Under the pieces are notes generated by a model. It made no database searches. It was not told the DNA's origin and was given only the letters and a program-made list of their open reading frames with translations. This document shows positions 50,563-59,705 of a stretch of 64,000 nt of DNA, piece after piece. Source of the stretch: JBHELB01 sp041859045 (GTDB lineage: Bacteria > Hydrogenedentota > Hydrogenedentia > Hydrogenedentales > SLHB01); contig JBHELB010000071.1 of the NCBI GenBank assembly GCA_041859045.1, positions 31,820-95,819 on the forward strand, read 5' to 3'. How positions within the stretch are numbered: the first letter of the stretch is position 1; each line of letters opens with the position of its first letter. The translations under genes and the position numbers were made by a program.

Positions 50563-52590
50563 GTGAAGCTCGAAAACGATGTCTTGCGCGTGGAATTGGA
50601 TGCAGCGACGGGCGGGTTTGCGTCCATTTTCGATAAGCGGTTTGGCTGGGAGTATATCGGCGCGCCGGACCGCGCCCTGTTGTTTCGTCTGATCGCCCCT
50701 AAACCTGGCGCGGTCTATAACCACCTGAACGCCGCAGCGCCGCAAATCTCCGTCGACGGAATGAAAGCCACGCTGAAGTACGCGCTGAACGGGGCGCAAG
50801 CGATCGCGGAACTCACGCTCGAGGGCGATGCGATTCTCGCGTCGCTTACCGTGACGAACACCGGCGACGTGAACATCGAGGAAGTGATGTTTCCGATGGT
50901 GCGCGCGCTGGCTCCGCTGCCCGGCGGCGAGTTCATTTGGCCGCTGTGGTTCCGCCGGCGCTATGGCGATCCGTTCGGCAAAGATTTCGGCGGCGATCAC
51001 CTGACCTGGAACGAGTGGACGCAGAAACACGACGCCCGCTACCCCGGTCACCTGACCACGGCTTGGTGCGACTACTCGAATGCCGGACACGGAATCGGGC
51101 TCGAAGGGCGTCATAAGGACTTCTCGATCCTCGACTTCTCCGCGCACAAGATCGTCGAGAAGACGCACGACCCGATTCGACGCACGCTTGACCTCTACAC
51201 GATCAATCCACACCGCGTGAAACCCGGCGAAACGTACACCGCGTCGCAGGTCCGCATCGCGGTGCACGCGGGCGATTGGCATGCCACCGCCGACGCGCAC
51301 AAGTCGTGGCTGGAGACGTGGGTGAAGAAGCCGGATCGCCCCAAGCGCTTCGCCGAAGCGATTGGGTGGCATTTCTACTTTATGAAGCACCAGGACGACT
51401 ACGTGGCGAACACCTACGCCGACCTGCCGAAGATGGCGCAGGCCGCGCTCGACGCCGGATGCCCGTACATCCTGCTGTTTGGTTGGCAGAGCGGCGGCCA
51501 CGACAACAACTACATGTACCGTTACGTGCCAAACGAGGATTGGGGCGGCGCGAAGGCCCTGCGCGAGGGCGTCGAAAAGGCGCGGGCCATGGGCGTCGAG
51601 ATCATGCCGTTCTACAACGGCACGCTGGCCAACACCGAAATGCCCGAACACAAGGAATTCGGTCACCGCTGGGAAGCGAAGACCTATACCGGCCACCCTT
51701 ATTACGCGGGCGACTGGGCGCGGCACAATTTCGACGCGCAGACACGCAACCGCGCGATGTTGCACCACGAGATCGCGCCGTGCGCGGAGATGCGTCCGTA
51801 TTTCCTCGAGACAATGAAGCGGATTATTCAGGACTACGGCTTCGGCAACACGCAGCTCGATCAGATTGCGGAGAAGATGCTGGTCGACTACAACGAGGAC
51901 CACATCACCTCGACGCCGGACCGCGTGTACGTGGACGGGATGGCGGAACTGTTGCCGAAGGTGCGCGAATACGTGCGCGAAGTGAATCCCGAAGGCGTGG
52001 TGATCTCGGAATGCCTGAACGACTTCACCGGGCAATGGTGCGATAGCTCGTGGGACTGGACGTGCTTGCTCGATTACCCCGAGCCGGTGTTGTACACCTT
52101 GCCGTGGGTGTTTGCGAGTCTTGAGGTCGACGGCTGCGAATACGAGGAGACCAACAAGGCCTTCGCGTACAAGATGCACCTCGACATGAAAATCGACGGC
52201 GGCGATTCGCCGATCACGAAATACCCGAAGTACGCCGCGTTTGTAAAGGCCCTGGCCGATCTGCGTCGCCGCACGGCGGACTACTACGTCTACGGCGACT
52301 TCCGCGACGAGGAAGGCACCCGCCTGCGCGGTCCGGCGGGCGTGATGGCGAAAGTGTACTGCAACCGCGCCGCGGGCAAAGTGGCCCTGGTCGTTGCCGA
52401 GACGGCGGGCAAAGCCGCCTCGGTGTCGCTCGACAGCCACTGGAACGCCGCAGGCAACGTGCGCTGCGAATCGAGCACCGGTGCAACAACGACCCTGGCC
52501 GCCGGGGCGTCCTACGCGCTCGATCTTCAGCCGTATGAAGTCCGCGTGCTATGCCTCGATCTTGCGAAGGGCTGCTGCGGGGGCGCGTAA
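50563..52590 (+). CDS. DUF6259-like glycoside-hydrolase-type protein
   Basis: 675 residues from the GTG at 50563 with GGGGGAG upstream; a promoter candidate covers the earlier in-frame start. No signal peptide. Residues 1-260 form a beta-sandwich (LENDVLRVELDAATGGFASI, GGEFIWPLWFRRRYGDPFG). A TIM-barrel region follows: AIGWHFYFMKHQDDYVANTY, YILLFGWQSGGHDNNYMYRY, VEIMPFYNGTLANTEMP, FGNTQLDQIAEKMLVDYNED and EGVVISECLNDFTGQWCDSS, which supplies acidic residues at strand ends as in retaining glycosidases. A small beta domain ends the chain. The exact catalytic pair is uncertain. It lies 13 bases before a GT39 gene. Confidence 0.7.
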   Translation: MKLENDVLRVELDAATGGFASIFDKRFGWEYIGAPDRALLFRLIAPKPGAVYNHLNAAAPQISVDGMKATLKYALNGAQAIAELTLEGDAILASLTVTNTGDVNIEEVMFPMVRALAPLPGGEFIWPLWFRRRYGDPFGKDFGGDHLTWNEWTQKHDARYPGHLTTAWCDYSNAGHGIGLEGRHKDFSILDFSAHKIVEKTHDPIRRTLDLYTINPHRVKPGETYTASQVRIAVHAGDWHATADAHKSWLETWVKKPDRPKRFAEAIGWHFYFMKHQDDYVANTYADLPKMAQAALDAGCPYILLFGWQSGGHDNNYMYRYVPNEDWGGAKALREGVEKARAMGVEIMPFYNGTLANTEMPEHKEFGHRWEAKTYTGHPYYAGDWARHNFDAQTRNRAMLHHEIAPCAEMRPYFLETMKRIIQDYGFGNTQLDQIAEKMLVDYNEDHITSTPDRVYVDGMAELLPKVREYVREVNPEGVVISECLNDFTGQWCDSSWDWTCLLDYPEPVLYTLPWVFASLEVDGCEYEETNKAFAYKMHLDMKIDGGDSPITKYPKYAAFVKALADLRRRTADYYVYGDFRDEEGTRLRGPAGVMAKVYCNRAAGKVALVVAETAGKAASVSLDSHWNAAGNVRCESSTGATTTLAAGASYALDLQPYEVRVLCLDLAKGCCGGA

Positions 52591-52603
52591 CCGGGAGATA
52601 TCC

Positions 52604-54103
52604 ATGTCTAGTGCGACGATCAGCGTCGATCAGCGCAAGACCATCGCGGCAATGGCAGGACTATTCCTGCTCGCCTTGGTACTGCGCATGATCGGCGCTG
52701 GACGCGAGTCGGCATGGTGCGATGAGATCGTCTGCCTGCAGTTGCTGGATATTCACGGCCTGATCGCCTATTTGCGCGAAGTGCGCGCGGCCGATCCGCC
52801 AATGACGCCGCTCTACTATGTGACGGCATACATTTGGTCGCAAGTGTTTGGTCCTTCCGTTTTTTCCATGCGGCTGCTTTCGGCCGTCTTCTCTGCGGCC
52901 ACGACTATTGTGCTTTTGGCGCTGGGAAGACGAATGTACGGAAACATGGCAGGATGGGTGGCGAGCCTTGTTTTTACTTTTGCGCCCGTCCACATTTACT
53001 ACGGCCAGGAAATTCGTTTTTACGCATTCGTCGGCTTTTGGGCGTCGCTCTCGATGCTGGCGTTTCACCATATTCTCGAAAAGAACGACGGGCGCTGGTG
53101 GGCAGTATATTTTCTGTGCAACTTTGTATTGACCTGGTCGCATCTGTTCGCCGTGCTGATATTCCCCGTGCAGGGAGCCGTGCTTCTGTTGCGTTACCGC
53201 GCCAACTGGCCGGTCCTCCTGCGCTGGACTCTGTTTCACGCCTTCCTGTGTCTCCCGCTCCTCTATTGGATTTCGCGCATCAACTTCACGCAGCTTGGCG
53301 CAACGGCCGCGTGGATCCCCCCGTTGACAGAGTGGATCGTCTGGTCGGCTGTCTGGGCGTATTGCGGCAGTCCCTACGGGCTCTTCGGACTATTCCTGCC
53401 CGTACCACAGGGCGCGGCCGGTGTTGTTGTGAACACGACGGCATGGGCTATGGTGATCCTTGCCGGCGCTGGTGTCGTGCGGGCGCTGTGGCGCGGAGCA
53501 ACGCGCGCACGAGCATCAAGAACGGCTCAAGAGCACGAAGCGCTGCTGATGTATCGCTGCGACGTGCTGCTTCTTTTGGGGTGGTTGCTCGTGCCGTTCC
53601 TTACGCTCCTGGTTATGGCGCTTTTCCGCAACTGCTTCGTGCCGCGCTACGTTCTTTACTGTTCTCTGGCCGTATGCATCCTCGTTGGTGGACTCGCGGC
53701 GGAGCGCCGCCGCGCCTGGGCCAAAATGCTCGCGGCGCTGGTTCTCTTGCCGTACGTCGTGCTCGCGGGGCTCTTCCTGGCAAGTGAGCCAATTCGCGCC
53801 GACTGGAAATCGGCCAGTGAATACATGCGGCTCGCGGAGATTCCGCAACCTCCGCTCTACTACACAAGCCCGAGTTGGGTTACGCACTGGCCTGTGCAGT
53901 ACTACGGCGTCCGTTCCGGTTTGGTGGCGACCCGATTTGACGACAGCGATGAATTGCACCAAGGAATTCTTGAGGCGTGGCGCCGAAAACAGCCGGTGCT
54001 GGTGGTATTCGGAGAAGATGATCCGTACTTGCATGACAAGTACAAGGAATTTGCCGCCGGGAATGTGATCTATGTCTACCGAACCCAGCCCGATGGGGTG
54101 TAG
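52604..54103 (+). CDS. GT39-family membrane glycosyltransferase
   Basis: 499 residues from the ATG at 52604 with GGGAGAT upstream; the frame is open further back but overlaps the previous gene. About eleven membrane segments. The first periplasmic loop has RESAWCDEIVCLQLLDIHGL with the acidic motif; VHIYYGQEIRFYAFVGFWAS is the typical second family landmark (the Q-E/R region of PMT/ArnT-type proteins). The C-terminal tail of 130 residues is soluble. Follows the DUF6259-like gene by 13 bases, so both are one transcript. Confidence 0.83.
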   Translation: MSSATISVDQRKTIAAMAGLFLLALVLRMIGAGRESAWCDEIVCLQLLDIHGLIAYLREVRAADPPMTPLYYVTAYIWSQVFGPSVFSMRLLSAVFSAATTIVLLALGRRMYGNMAGWVASLVFTFAPVHIYYGQEIRFYAFVGFWASLSMLAFHHILEKNDGRWWAVYFLCNFVLTWSHLFAVLIFPVQGAVLLLRYRANWPVLLRWTLFHAFLCLPLLYWISRINFTQLGATAAWIPPLTEWIVWSAVWAYCGSPYGLFGLFLPVPQGAAGVVVNTTAWAMVILAGAGVVRALWRGATRARASRTAQEHEALLMYRCDVLLLLGWLLVPFLTLLVMALFRNCFVPRYVLYCSLAVCILVGGLAAERRRAWAKMLAALVLLPYVVLAGLFLASEPIRADWKSASEYMRLAEIPQPPLYYTSPSWVTHWPVQYYGVRSGLVATRFDDSDELHQGILEAWRRKQPVLVVFGEDDPYLHDKYKEFAAGNVIYVYRTQPDGV

Positions 54104-54137
54104 TAAGCGCAATCGTTGGGTATCCATTTGTTGCCAC

Positions 54138-54167
54138 GCGACGGTCAGCGACGGCCAGCGACGGCAA
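54138..54167. repeat. Three 10-bp tandem repeats
   Basis: GCGACGGTCA, GCGACGGCCA, GCGACGGCAA in direct succession in the 121-bp gap before the next membrane protein gene. Confidence 0.7.
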
Positions 54168-54224
54168 CCGCCAAAGTGCGGAAGTGTCACTGCGACGGAA
54201 TTCGATTTGGCGTAGAAGGAAGAG

Positions 54225-56174
54225 ATGTCCATGAGAAAGCGATCGACAGCAAATAGCAGCGATGCCCTTGTCTCTGCCCTATCGAATGCTACGACCACTC
54301 CGCGCTATGGTTGGTCGAGGGAATGGGTCCAAATGGCAATCGGACTTCTTGTTGTTCTTGCGCTTCAGTGGCCTATTCTCACAGTCGGTCCCGATTTTGT
54401 TGATGATCCGGGGGTTTTGCTCACATGCCAGGGAATTTCCGACAGCTACAAGATCGGAGGATGGAAGGGGGGCACGGTAACACTTCTCTACCCCGGCATT
54501 GACAAGAACATGTCCCGTTTCCGTCCTGCATGGTGGCCTATCGTGTATGGAATGTACGAGGCGTTTGACCTCGATTTTGTGCCTCGCAGAGTCATTAAGT
54601 TGTTTCTCTTCCTTGGCGCTGCCGTCATTATCCATGTTCTGGCGCGTAAGTTGACCAAGGCGCTATTCGCCCCGCTATTTGCCAATCTGCTGTTTTGGCT
54701 CTGTTGGCCCGGCTCGGCCACACTCTATAAATTCCCGACTCAAGAAGAATTCACGGTTCCCCTTGCGTTGCTTGCGCTGCTGGCATTGTGGAGCGCCACG
54801 CGCCCAAGGCGATCACGCGCGTTTCGCGCACTGCTACTGTTCTCCGCAGCGACCGCCTACACTGTCTGCATCCTTCTGAAGGAGACGATGCTTGCCTTTG
54901 CCGTGCCATTGACGGTTTGGGCGGTGTGGCAATGGTGGGTGGTAAAGCCGCCGCACCGCCACGATCTTTTGTGGTTCCCAGCGAGCGTAGCGGGCGCGTC
55001 AGCAATCTTGGTCGGCTGGTTTATAACCCATCCTATCGTGGCGGGCTCTTACGGTTCGGGGTATGCGATTCCGGCTTTTTCCTCTCTATTGCTGACTGTC
55101 CTCCAACTCCTGTGGCGCCCTTGGGAGGCATGGGGCTATCTGTACCCTATTGGCATTGCGTTTGCGGCCGTCTATGGGATCAAGGCCGTAATGCAACGGC
55201 GTTTCGACGACGAATTCGCATGGAAGGCGATTCTTCTCGTCTACTTTGTGGTCGCCGCTGCCATGCTTGCGCCGTGGCAGTTCGCGGCAGATTACCGACT
55301 GCTTTGGCCTGGAATCTCTGCAGCCGCGTTGCTGGTCGGTTGGCAACTAGCGCAAGTTTTTGACACGCTAATTGCTCGGCCTCTTTCCGATACGCAACGT
55401 TCCTATGCCGCACTTACCGCATACGGCGTCTTGGGTGTCGTCGCGGTATTGTTTGCTGCGCGCTGGACCTGGTTCAACTCTGCGTTGTCCACACTGGGAC
55501 CGCTCTTATTCGTGGCAATAGCCGTTGTGGTGGGAGGCGGGATCTTCTACTGTTCCTATCAAGAGATCCGGCATTCTGACTCGCGCGTTGATCGCGCCGC
55601 TCGCTGGGCGGCATGTACAGTGTTTCCGGCGCTTTTCCTCGCGTCGGCGCTCGCCACGCCATTGTTCATTTACGACATCGGCACGCGCGACTGCGCCAAC
55701 TACTGGCGTAACAAGGCGAGGCAAAACTCGCTTGCGAATATCGCCGCGCTAGTGCCTGCGAATATGCCCTTGCTTATCGCGGGCAGAGATGACACGTCGG
55801 ATGCGTCCGCAATAAGTGGAGCAATCGCCATTCACCCGAGGCTCTTCATGAGCGGGCGACGCGACATCGCTATTTCCGCCGTCACGGGCGAAGAACCGCT
55901 CGCCCCCAATACGCCGACCGCAATACTTTGGTTAGGCTCCTCGCCGTTACCGCCCAGCCTAAGTAAGCAGGTGCAATCGGGCAAATACATCAACGCCTTG
56001 GAAGAACGCCATACCTTCTATGGTCTGGGAAGCATCGGACAGTTGCCAGGAGCGTTCTGGCTCTATCCCGACCGCATTGTGGCGGCGGCATTTGAGCCCT
56101 TGGTGCGCCCACGAGAGGAATCGTTTTTTCTATACCCGTCTCAGACGCGATGGACCCTCTACTTACCTCGCTGA
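54225..56174 (+). CDS. Large polytopic membrane protein, possible glycosyltransferase
   Basis: 649 residues; start ATG at 54225 or the in-frame ATG six bases later, with AAGGAAGAG upstream. About twelve hydrophobic segments in the first 490 residues, then a soluble tail of 160 residues. After the first membrane segment comes VGPDFVDDPGVLLTCQGISD, and FRPAWWPIVYGMYEAFDLDF follows, roughly the layout of GT39/GT-C enzymes with an acidic first loop. Similarity is weaker than in the other GT39 proteins here. Codon use is less GC-biased than that of nearby genes. Its end overlaps the convergent GT2 gene by 16 bases. Confidence 0.6.
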   Translation: MSMRKRSTANSSDALVSALSNATTTPRYGWSREWVQMAIGLLVVLALQWPILTVGPDFVDDPGVLLTCQGISDSYKIGGWKGGTVTLLYPGIDKNMSRFRPAWWPIVYGMYEAFDLDFVPRRVIKLFLFLGAAVIIHVLARKLTKALFAPLFANLLFWLCWPGSATLYKFPTQEEFTVPLALLALLALWSATRPRRSRAFRALLLFSAATAYTVCILLKETMLAFAVPLTVWAVWQWWVVKPPHRHDLLWFPASVAGASAILVGWFITHPIVAGSYGSGYAIPAFSSLLLTVLQLLWRPWEAWGYLYPIGIAFAAVYGIKAVMQRRFDDEFAWKAILLVYFVVAAAMLAPWQFAADYRLLWPGISAAALLVGWQLAQVFDTLIARPLSDTQRSYAALTAYGVLGVVAVLFAARWTWFNSALSTLGPLLFVAIAVVVGGGIFYCSYQEIRHSDSRVDRAARWAACTVFPALFLASALATPLFIYDIGTRDCANYWRNKARQNSLANIAALVPANMPLLIAGRDDTSDASAISGAIAIHPRLFMSGRRDIAISAVTGEEPLAPNTPTAILWLGSSPLPPSLSKQVQSGKYINALEERHTFYGLGSIGQLPGAFWLYPDRIVAAAFEPLVRPREESFFLYPSQTRWTLYLPR

Positions 56175-56944
56175 GGTCGATTACGCCCCTTAACGATCCC
56201 AGGATATGTGCGCATAATACGCGCCAAATCGAAAGCGGCTTTCACAAAAGATCGGGCCCGCACTTTTGAGCCGCCTACGTCGCGCCATCGCGACAACGGA
56301 AATTCGTAAATTGCGGACGCCGCCGCCTTGTGTCCCATCAGGACCACTAAACGCGCCAGGAGTTCAACATCGAATATCCACCGTGACACAAACGGCTCGG
56401 CAAACAACGCCGCGGCGGTCTGCGTTCGAAGAAGCTTCGCGCCACACTGCGTGTCGTACACCGCAAGCCCAAGCAGCAGCGATACGGCAGTGGCAAAGCT
56501 GCGGCCAAGATAATGGCGCAAGGGATGACGAGAAATGTCGGCGCCCAATCGGCGTATTCTCGATCCCGAGATCCAGATCAGCTCCGGGCGCGTCTCGGCG
56601 TATTCCAGAAAGGAGGGCATCTCTTCCAGCGGCGTGGCAAGATCGGCGTCCCAATAGGCGACATATGGCGCGGCGCTCTCGCGGCAGGCGATTAACATTC
56701 CTTGTCGCACGGCTTCCCCTTTGCCCACGTTGCGGGGCAAATCGATCACGCGTACTTGAAGCTCCTTGTCTTCCTGAAAGGAACGCAAGGCGATAAGCGT
56801 GCCGTCTGTGCTGCCATCGTTCACAAAATAGGCTTGTACCTCCGGGCGCGAACGCAAAAACGCTCGAAGCGCTTGCCGGTCCAGCCGGTCCACCTCGTTG
56901 TAACACGGGATTACGACGGCTATTTTCGGATCTGGGCGTAACAT
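56159..56944 (-). CDS. GT2 polyprenyl-phosphate glucosyl/mannosyltransferase-like
   Basis: 261 residues from the ATG at 56944 (MLRPDPKIAVVIPCYNEVDR); the frame is open further back but overlaps the methyltransferase gene without family similarity. GT-A motifs: AYFVNDGSTDGTLIAL, VIDLPRNVGKGEAVRQGMLI, and the DxD motif YWDADLATPLEEM. The segment GSRIRRLGADISRHPLRHYL with YDTQCGAKLLRTQ is typical of dolichyl-phosphate beta-glucosyltransferase (ALG5)-like proteins. No C-terminal membrane helices. It would supply lipid-linked sugar for a GT39 enzyme. Its first 25 bases overlap the end of the methyltransferase gene upstream. Confidence 0.85.
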   Translation of the reverse strand: MLRPDPKIAVVIPCYNEVDRLDRQALRAFLRSRPEVQAYFVNDGSTDGTLIALRSFQEDKELQVRVIDLPRNVGKGEAVRQGMLIACRESAAPYVAYWDADLATPLEEMPSFLEYAETRPELIWISGSRIRRLGADISRHPLRHYLGRSFATAVSLLLGLAVYDTQCGAKLLRTQTAAALFAEPFVSRWIFDVELLARLVVLMGHKAAASAIYEFPLSRWRDVGGSKVRARSFVKAAFDLARIMRTYPGIVKGRNRPQRGK

Positions 56945-57702
56945 GATAATCCGGGGATAGTGATTCCTATCCGTTGCGCGGCGCATCCGAGCGCAGCATC
57001 CAACGTGAGCGCGAAGCGGAGCGGCTGCGTGAAGCAAGCGGGCCAATTCCACGCCGTCAGCGATGTTTGAGTGCAAACGGAACGCACACGCCTTATACGC
57101 TCGATCGTCACTTGCGCCACGCGTAGAGGGAGCAGCGATGTAAAAAGATACCCCACTTTTTCGACGCTCCATCCCGCTTCTTCGCAGACTCGCGCCAACG
57201 TTGCGGTCGTGTGACGACGGTAATGGCCGAGCAGCTTATCGCGCGCGCACCACAGGCCGGAAAATGCGGGAACCGTTACCAGCCCCACCGCACCGACGCC
57301 TAGCCATTTCCCTTGCCGAAGGGTCCGCATGAACCCAATGTCATCCTCGATATGCTCGAGCACGTCCAGCATGAGAAATGTATCGAAACCCTCGGCATCG
57401 GTCGGCACGGCGTCCAGCGAAGAGTATAGTTCCGGGCGATTCGATGGAGCCGCCGTGCGCAATGTCGCCAAGTGCTTGTCCGTCAAAGCGACGTCTAGGC
57501 CCACGCACCTTGTATCCGGCCAGCGGCGCGCAACGCCAAAAAGAACGTAGCAGTCTCCGCAGCCGATGTCGAGAAGACGGGAAGGGGAGCACTCGCGTTG
57601 CCCGATCCACCGAAAGACAAAATCCCGCCTCGCTATTTCCCAGGGATGCCGGGGAATTCCCTCCGCTGAATGCGCCCCCGAAGGAGCCTCACAAAGATCC
57701 AC
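56920..57702 (-). CDS. Class I SAM-dependent methyltransferase
   Basis: 260 residues from a GTG with GGAGGTTCG directly upstream. SAM-binding motif I is LLDIGCGDCYVLFGVA; the acidic motif II region is CVGLDVALTDKHLATL; motif IV is TFLMLDVLEHIEDDIG. This is the Methyltransf_11/23 type that acts on small molecules or lipid-linked sugars. The C-terminal 80 residues are helical and partly hydrophobic (AGWSVEKVGYLFTSLLPLRV). It overlaps the GT2 gene downstream, suggesting methylation of the same lipid-linked intermediate. Confidence 0.85.
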   Translation of the reverse strand: MDLCEAPSGAHSAEGIPRHPWEIARRDFVFRWIGQRECSPSRLLDIGCGDCYVLFGVARRWPDTRCVGLDVALTDKHLATLRTAAPSNRPELYSSLDAVPTDAEGFDTFLMLDVLEHIEDDIGFMRTLRQGKWLGVGAVGLVTVPAFSGLWCARDKLLGHYRRHTTATLARVCEEAGWSVEKVGYLFTSLLPLRVAQVTIERIRRVRSVCTQTSLTAWNWPACFTQPLRFALTLDAALGCAAQRIGITIPGLSCYAQIRK

Positions 57703-58017
57703 CGAACCTCCTCTCCGCCGATCTAGCGGAGGTAGCCTATCCGTTCGCCTCGCAACCGATCAATACCGAAGCGTTGTTTCACGAGCCAAAGCGAATGCGG
57801 GTCAATGAGATCGCGCAAGACACCTCACCGTCGTGCGTCCGGAGAGGATATAGAGAAGGGACTCTGCCAAAGGTCGGGCGATATGGGACGCGCCGGAGTG
57901 GCGATCTGGCAGTAATAGTCAAGATTTCGGTACGAGAATCCTGGGGCCTCTTTCTCCCGCTGCCCGCTCCTATGCTAGACTTCAGCCACTGGGGAATTCG
58001 CACCGGGGAGAGGCTGT
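57703..58017. other. Divergent intergenic region
   Basis: No credible gene. It holds a 6-bp hairpin CTCCGC / GCGGAG (57713-57731) immediately upstream of the methyltransferase Shine-Dalgarno. I find no promoter matching the layout seen elsewhere in the window. Confidence 0.4.
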
Positions 58018-58737
58018 ATGTTCAAACAATTCTTGCTGGCCCCTACCGTTCTGACGCTGTTCCTGCTAACCATAGGCGTGGGCGCGTTCATCGCCTACCC
58101 CTACGCCTCCATGCAAGCCCGCCTGGAACACAATTCCGCGGAGATAAAGCACGCCGAAGAAATGAACGCGGAGGAAACGAGGGCGCTCCAGACCCAGCGC
58201 GACGATCGGCAAGCGCGGCTGGAAAAGGCCCAGGCCGCCCGCGAAGTGGCCGAACGCGAGGTCGCGGAGGCCTCCGCCCAACTCGACGGGAAGCGGAACG
58301 ACCTGAGCGCGGCGGAGAATGCGCTGGCCAACCATCCCCAGCCCGGCACCGCCGACTACAATGCCGCCGATATCGCGGTGCGCTACTCGCGACAGGAATT
58401 CGTCGCGCAGGAGCGGAAAGTCCAGGAGGCTCAACAACGCCTAAGCGCAAGAAAGAGCGACGAGGACCAGGCCGCCCAGCATCTCGAGATCGCCAACCAA
58501 GAGCTTGTGAATCACGAGAGAGACACGGCAAGGAGTCTGGAGACACGTACGCGCAACGCAGCGCTGGAAAATGAACAGCTGCAAAAACGCCTCTGGACAC
58601 AATACGCCGTGGTCGTCGTTATAGGCGCGTTCCTGGCCGTCCCGGTCTGGTTCTTCCTGGCCATCGCCAACGCGGTCCTCGTGCTGCTCATTCGCCGCGC
58701 GCAGTCCCCGCAGTCCGCCGCCAACAACAACGCGTAA
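58018..58737 (+). CDS. Coiled-coil membrane protein, function unknown
   Basis: 239 residues. A hydrophobic helix is at about 5-30 (TVLTLFLLTIGVGAFIAYPY). A highly charged coiled coil spans about 35-190, rich in Glu, Arg, Ala and Gln (EETRALQTQRDDRQARLEKA, EVAEREVAEASAQLDGKRND), broken once by ALANHPQPGTADYNAADIA. A second membrane segment is at about 198-226 (VVVVIGAFLAVPVWFFLAIA), then a short tail. Both ends would be in the inner membrane with the coiled coil outside. No family recognised. The next gene (CPBP-like) starts 15 bases later. Confidence 0.65.
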   Translation: MFKQFLLAPTVLTLFLLTIGVGAFIAYPYASMQARLEHNSAEIKHAEEMNAEETRALQTQRDDRQARLEKAQAAREVAEREVAEASAQLDGKRNDLSAAENALANHPQPGTADYNAADIAVRYSRQEFVAQERKVQEAQQRLSARKSDEDQAAQHLEIANQELVNHERDTARSLETRTRNAALENEQLQKRLWTQYAVVVVIGAFLAVPVWFFLAIANAVLVLLIRRAQSPQSAANNNA

Positions 58738-58752
58738 ACAGGACGCCGCACA

Positions 58753-59652
58753 ATGACCAATCACGACTCGCCGCTCGCGAAGCGCACGTCTGACATTTGG
58801 TGTTTTCTGGGTCTCGTCTTTGTTTTGTCCGGGCTCCTCCCGTGGACGCCGTATCCCGTGACCCGATTATTCAACCTGGGATCCCCGTTCATGTGGTTGC
58901 TTGCCGAAACGATGAGGCTCCTCGGCCTGCTGGCGCCGGGCATTGCGGCGATTTGCCTTCTGCGTTTCGTTCGCCGCGAGCCGCTACCGCGCTTTGCGTT
59001 CGACCCCGCGCGTCTCGATGCGTACAAACGCGTCCTCGGTGTTTGCTTCGTCTTCTGTTTGCTCCCTACGCTCCTCGCGCTCTTCATCGGCATGAAGGAG
59101 ATAGACAAGCTCGAATCCCAGCGCAACGTGCCGTTCTTCTATCAGGAATGGTTCCACGTCGCCAAGACCCTGATCCTAGCGCCCTTTATCGCGTACGCCA
59201 TGGAACTGGGCTGGCGCTGTTATCTCTTGCCGCGTCTCACGCACCTGGGCGCACGCAACGCCGCCCTCTTGCACGGCCTCGCCATCTTCGCAGTGACGCT
59301 TCCCGACTATATTTGGTGGCTTTTCTCGTTGGCAACAACCGGCCTCCACGCCCCAATGCGTCTCGTACTCATTCAGGTCGTCACTCACCCGCTCACGATC
59401 GGCTTCGCTTGGCCCGTCATCTTCGCGTTTCTCTGGCTGCGCTACCGCGATCTCTTTCTGCTCGTCATCACGCGAACGGCCGTCATCGTGTTTGCAGAAG
59501 CGACCCGCCTCACCCATTACGCCGCCGGCGTGCCGGACGCGATCCCCGCGTTCTCCGCCTACTTCCTAAAGGCCGCCGCGGTGATACTCGCCATCGTACT
59601 GCTCCTGCGCGCTCCGGAGTTCAAGAGCAGGCCCGAGGAAAATGCGCCGTGA
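58753..59652 (+). CDS. CPBP-family membrane protein with altered first motif
   Basis: 299 residues, about eight membrane segments. CPBP (CAAX protease and bacteriocin-processing) intramembrane metalloproteases carry EExxxR; here the segment is YAMELGWRCYLLPRLTHLG, where the first glutamate is methionine and the second glutamate and arginine remain. The second family motif, a histidine-containing helix, fits ALLHGLAIFAV. Loss of the catalytic glutamate suggests weakened or absent protease activity. It follows the coiled-coil membrane protein by 15 bases; its stop overlaps a GTG (GTGA) leading to a tiny frame before the broken RhuM gene. Confidence 0.7.
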   Translation: MTNHDSPLAKRTSDIWCFLGLVFVLSGLLPWTPYPVTRLFNLGSPFMWLLAETMRLLGLLAPGIAAICLLRFVRREPLPRFAFDPARLDAYKRVLGVCFVFCLLPTLLALFIGMKEIDKLESQRNVPFFYQEWFHVAKTLILAPFIAYAMELGWRCYLLPRLTHLGARNAALLHGLAIFAVTLPDYIWWLFSLATTGLHAPMRLVLIQVVTHPLTIGFAWPVIFAFLWLRYRDLFLLVITRTAVIVFAEATRLTHYAAGVPDAIPAFSAYFLKAAAVILAIVLLLRAPEFKSRPEENAP

Positions 59653-59705
59653 GTGAACAAACGGACATGGCGAAATACCTGAAGGAACTAGGATTCCATG
59701 CCTGA
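59649..59705 (+). CDS. 18-residue frame linking two genes, uncertain
   Basis: GTG overlaps the CPBP-like stop (GTGA) and the end overlaps the ATG of the RhuM-like gene (ATGCCTGA). The peptide, MSEQTDMAKYLKELGFHA, may serve only to couple translation. It could be a remnant of a larger gene. Confidence 0.2.
   Translation: MSEQTDMAKYLKELGFHA

Noticed and set aside
50512..52440. 642-codon minus-strand frame opposite the DUF6259-like gene
   Set aside because: Antisense shadow with typical low-complexity Arg/His/Val composition; the plus-strand gene has promoter, ribosome site and family-like motifs.
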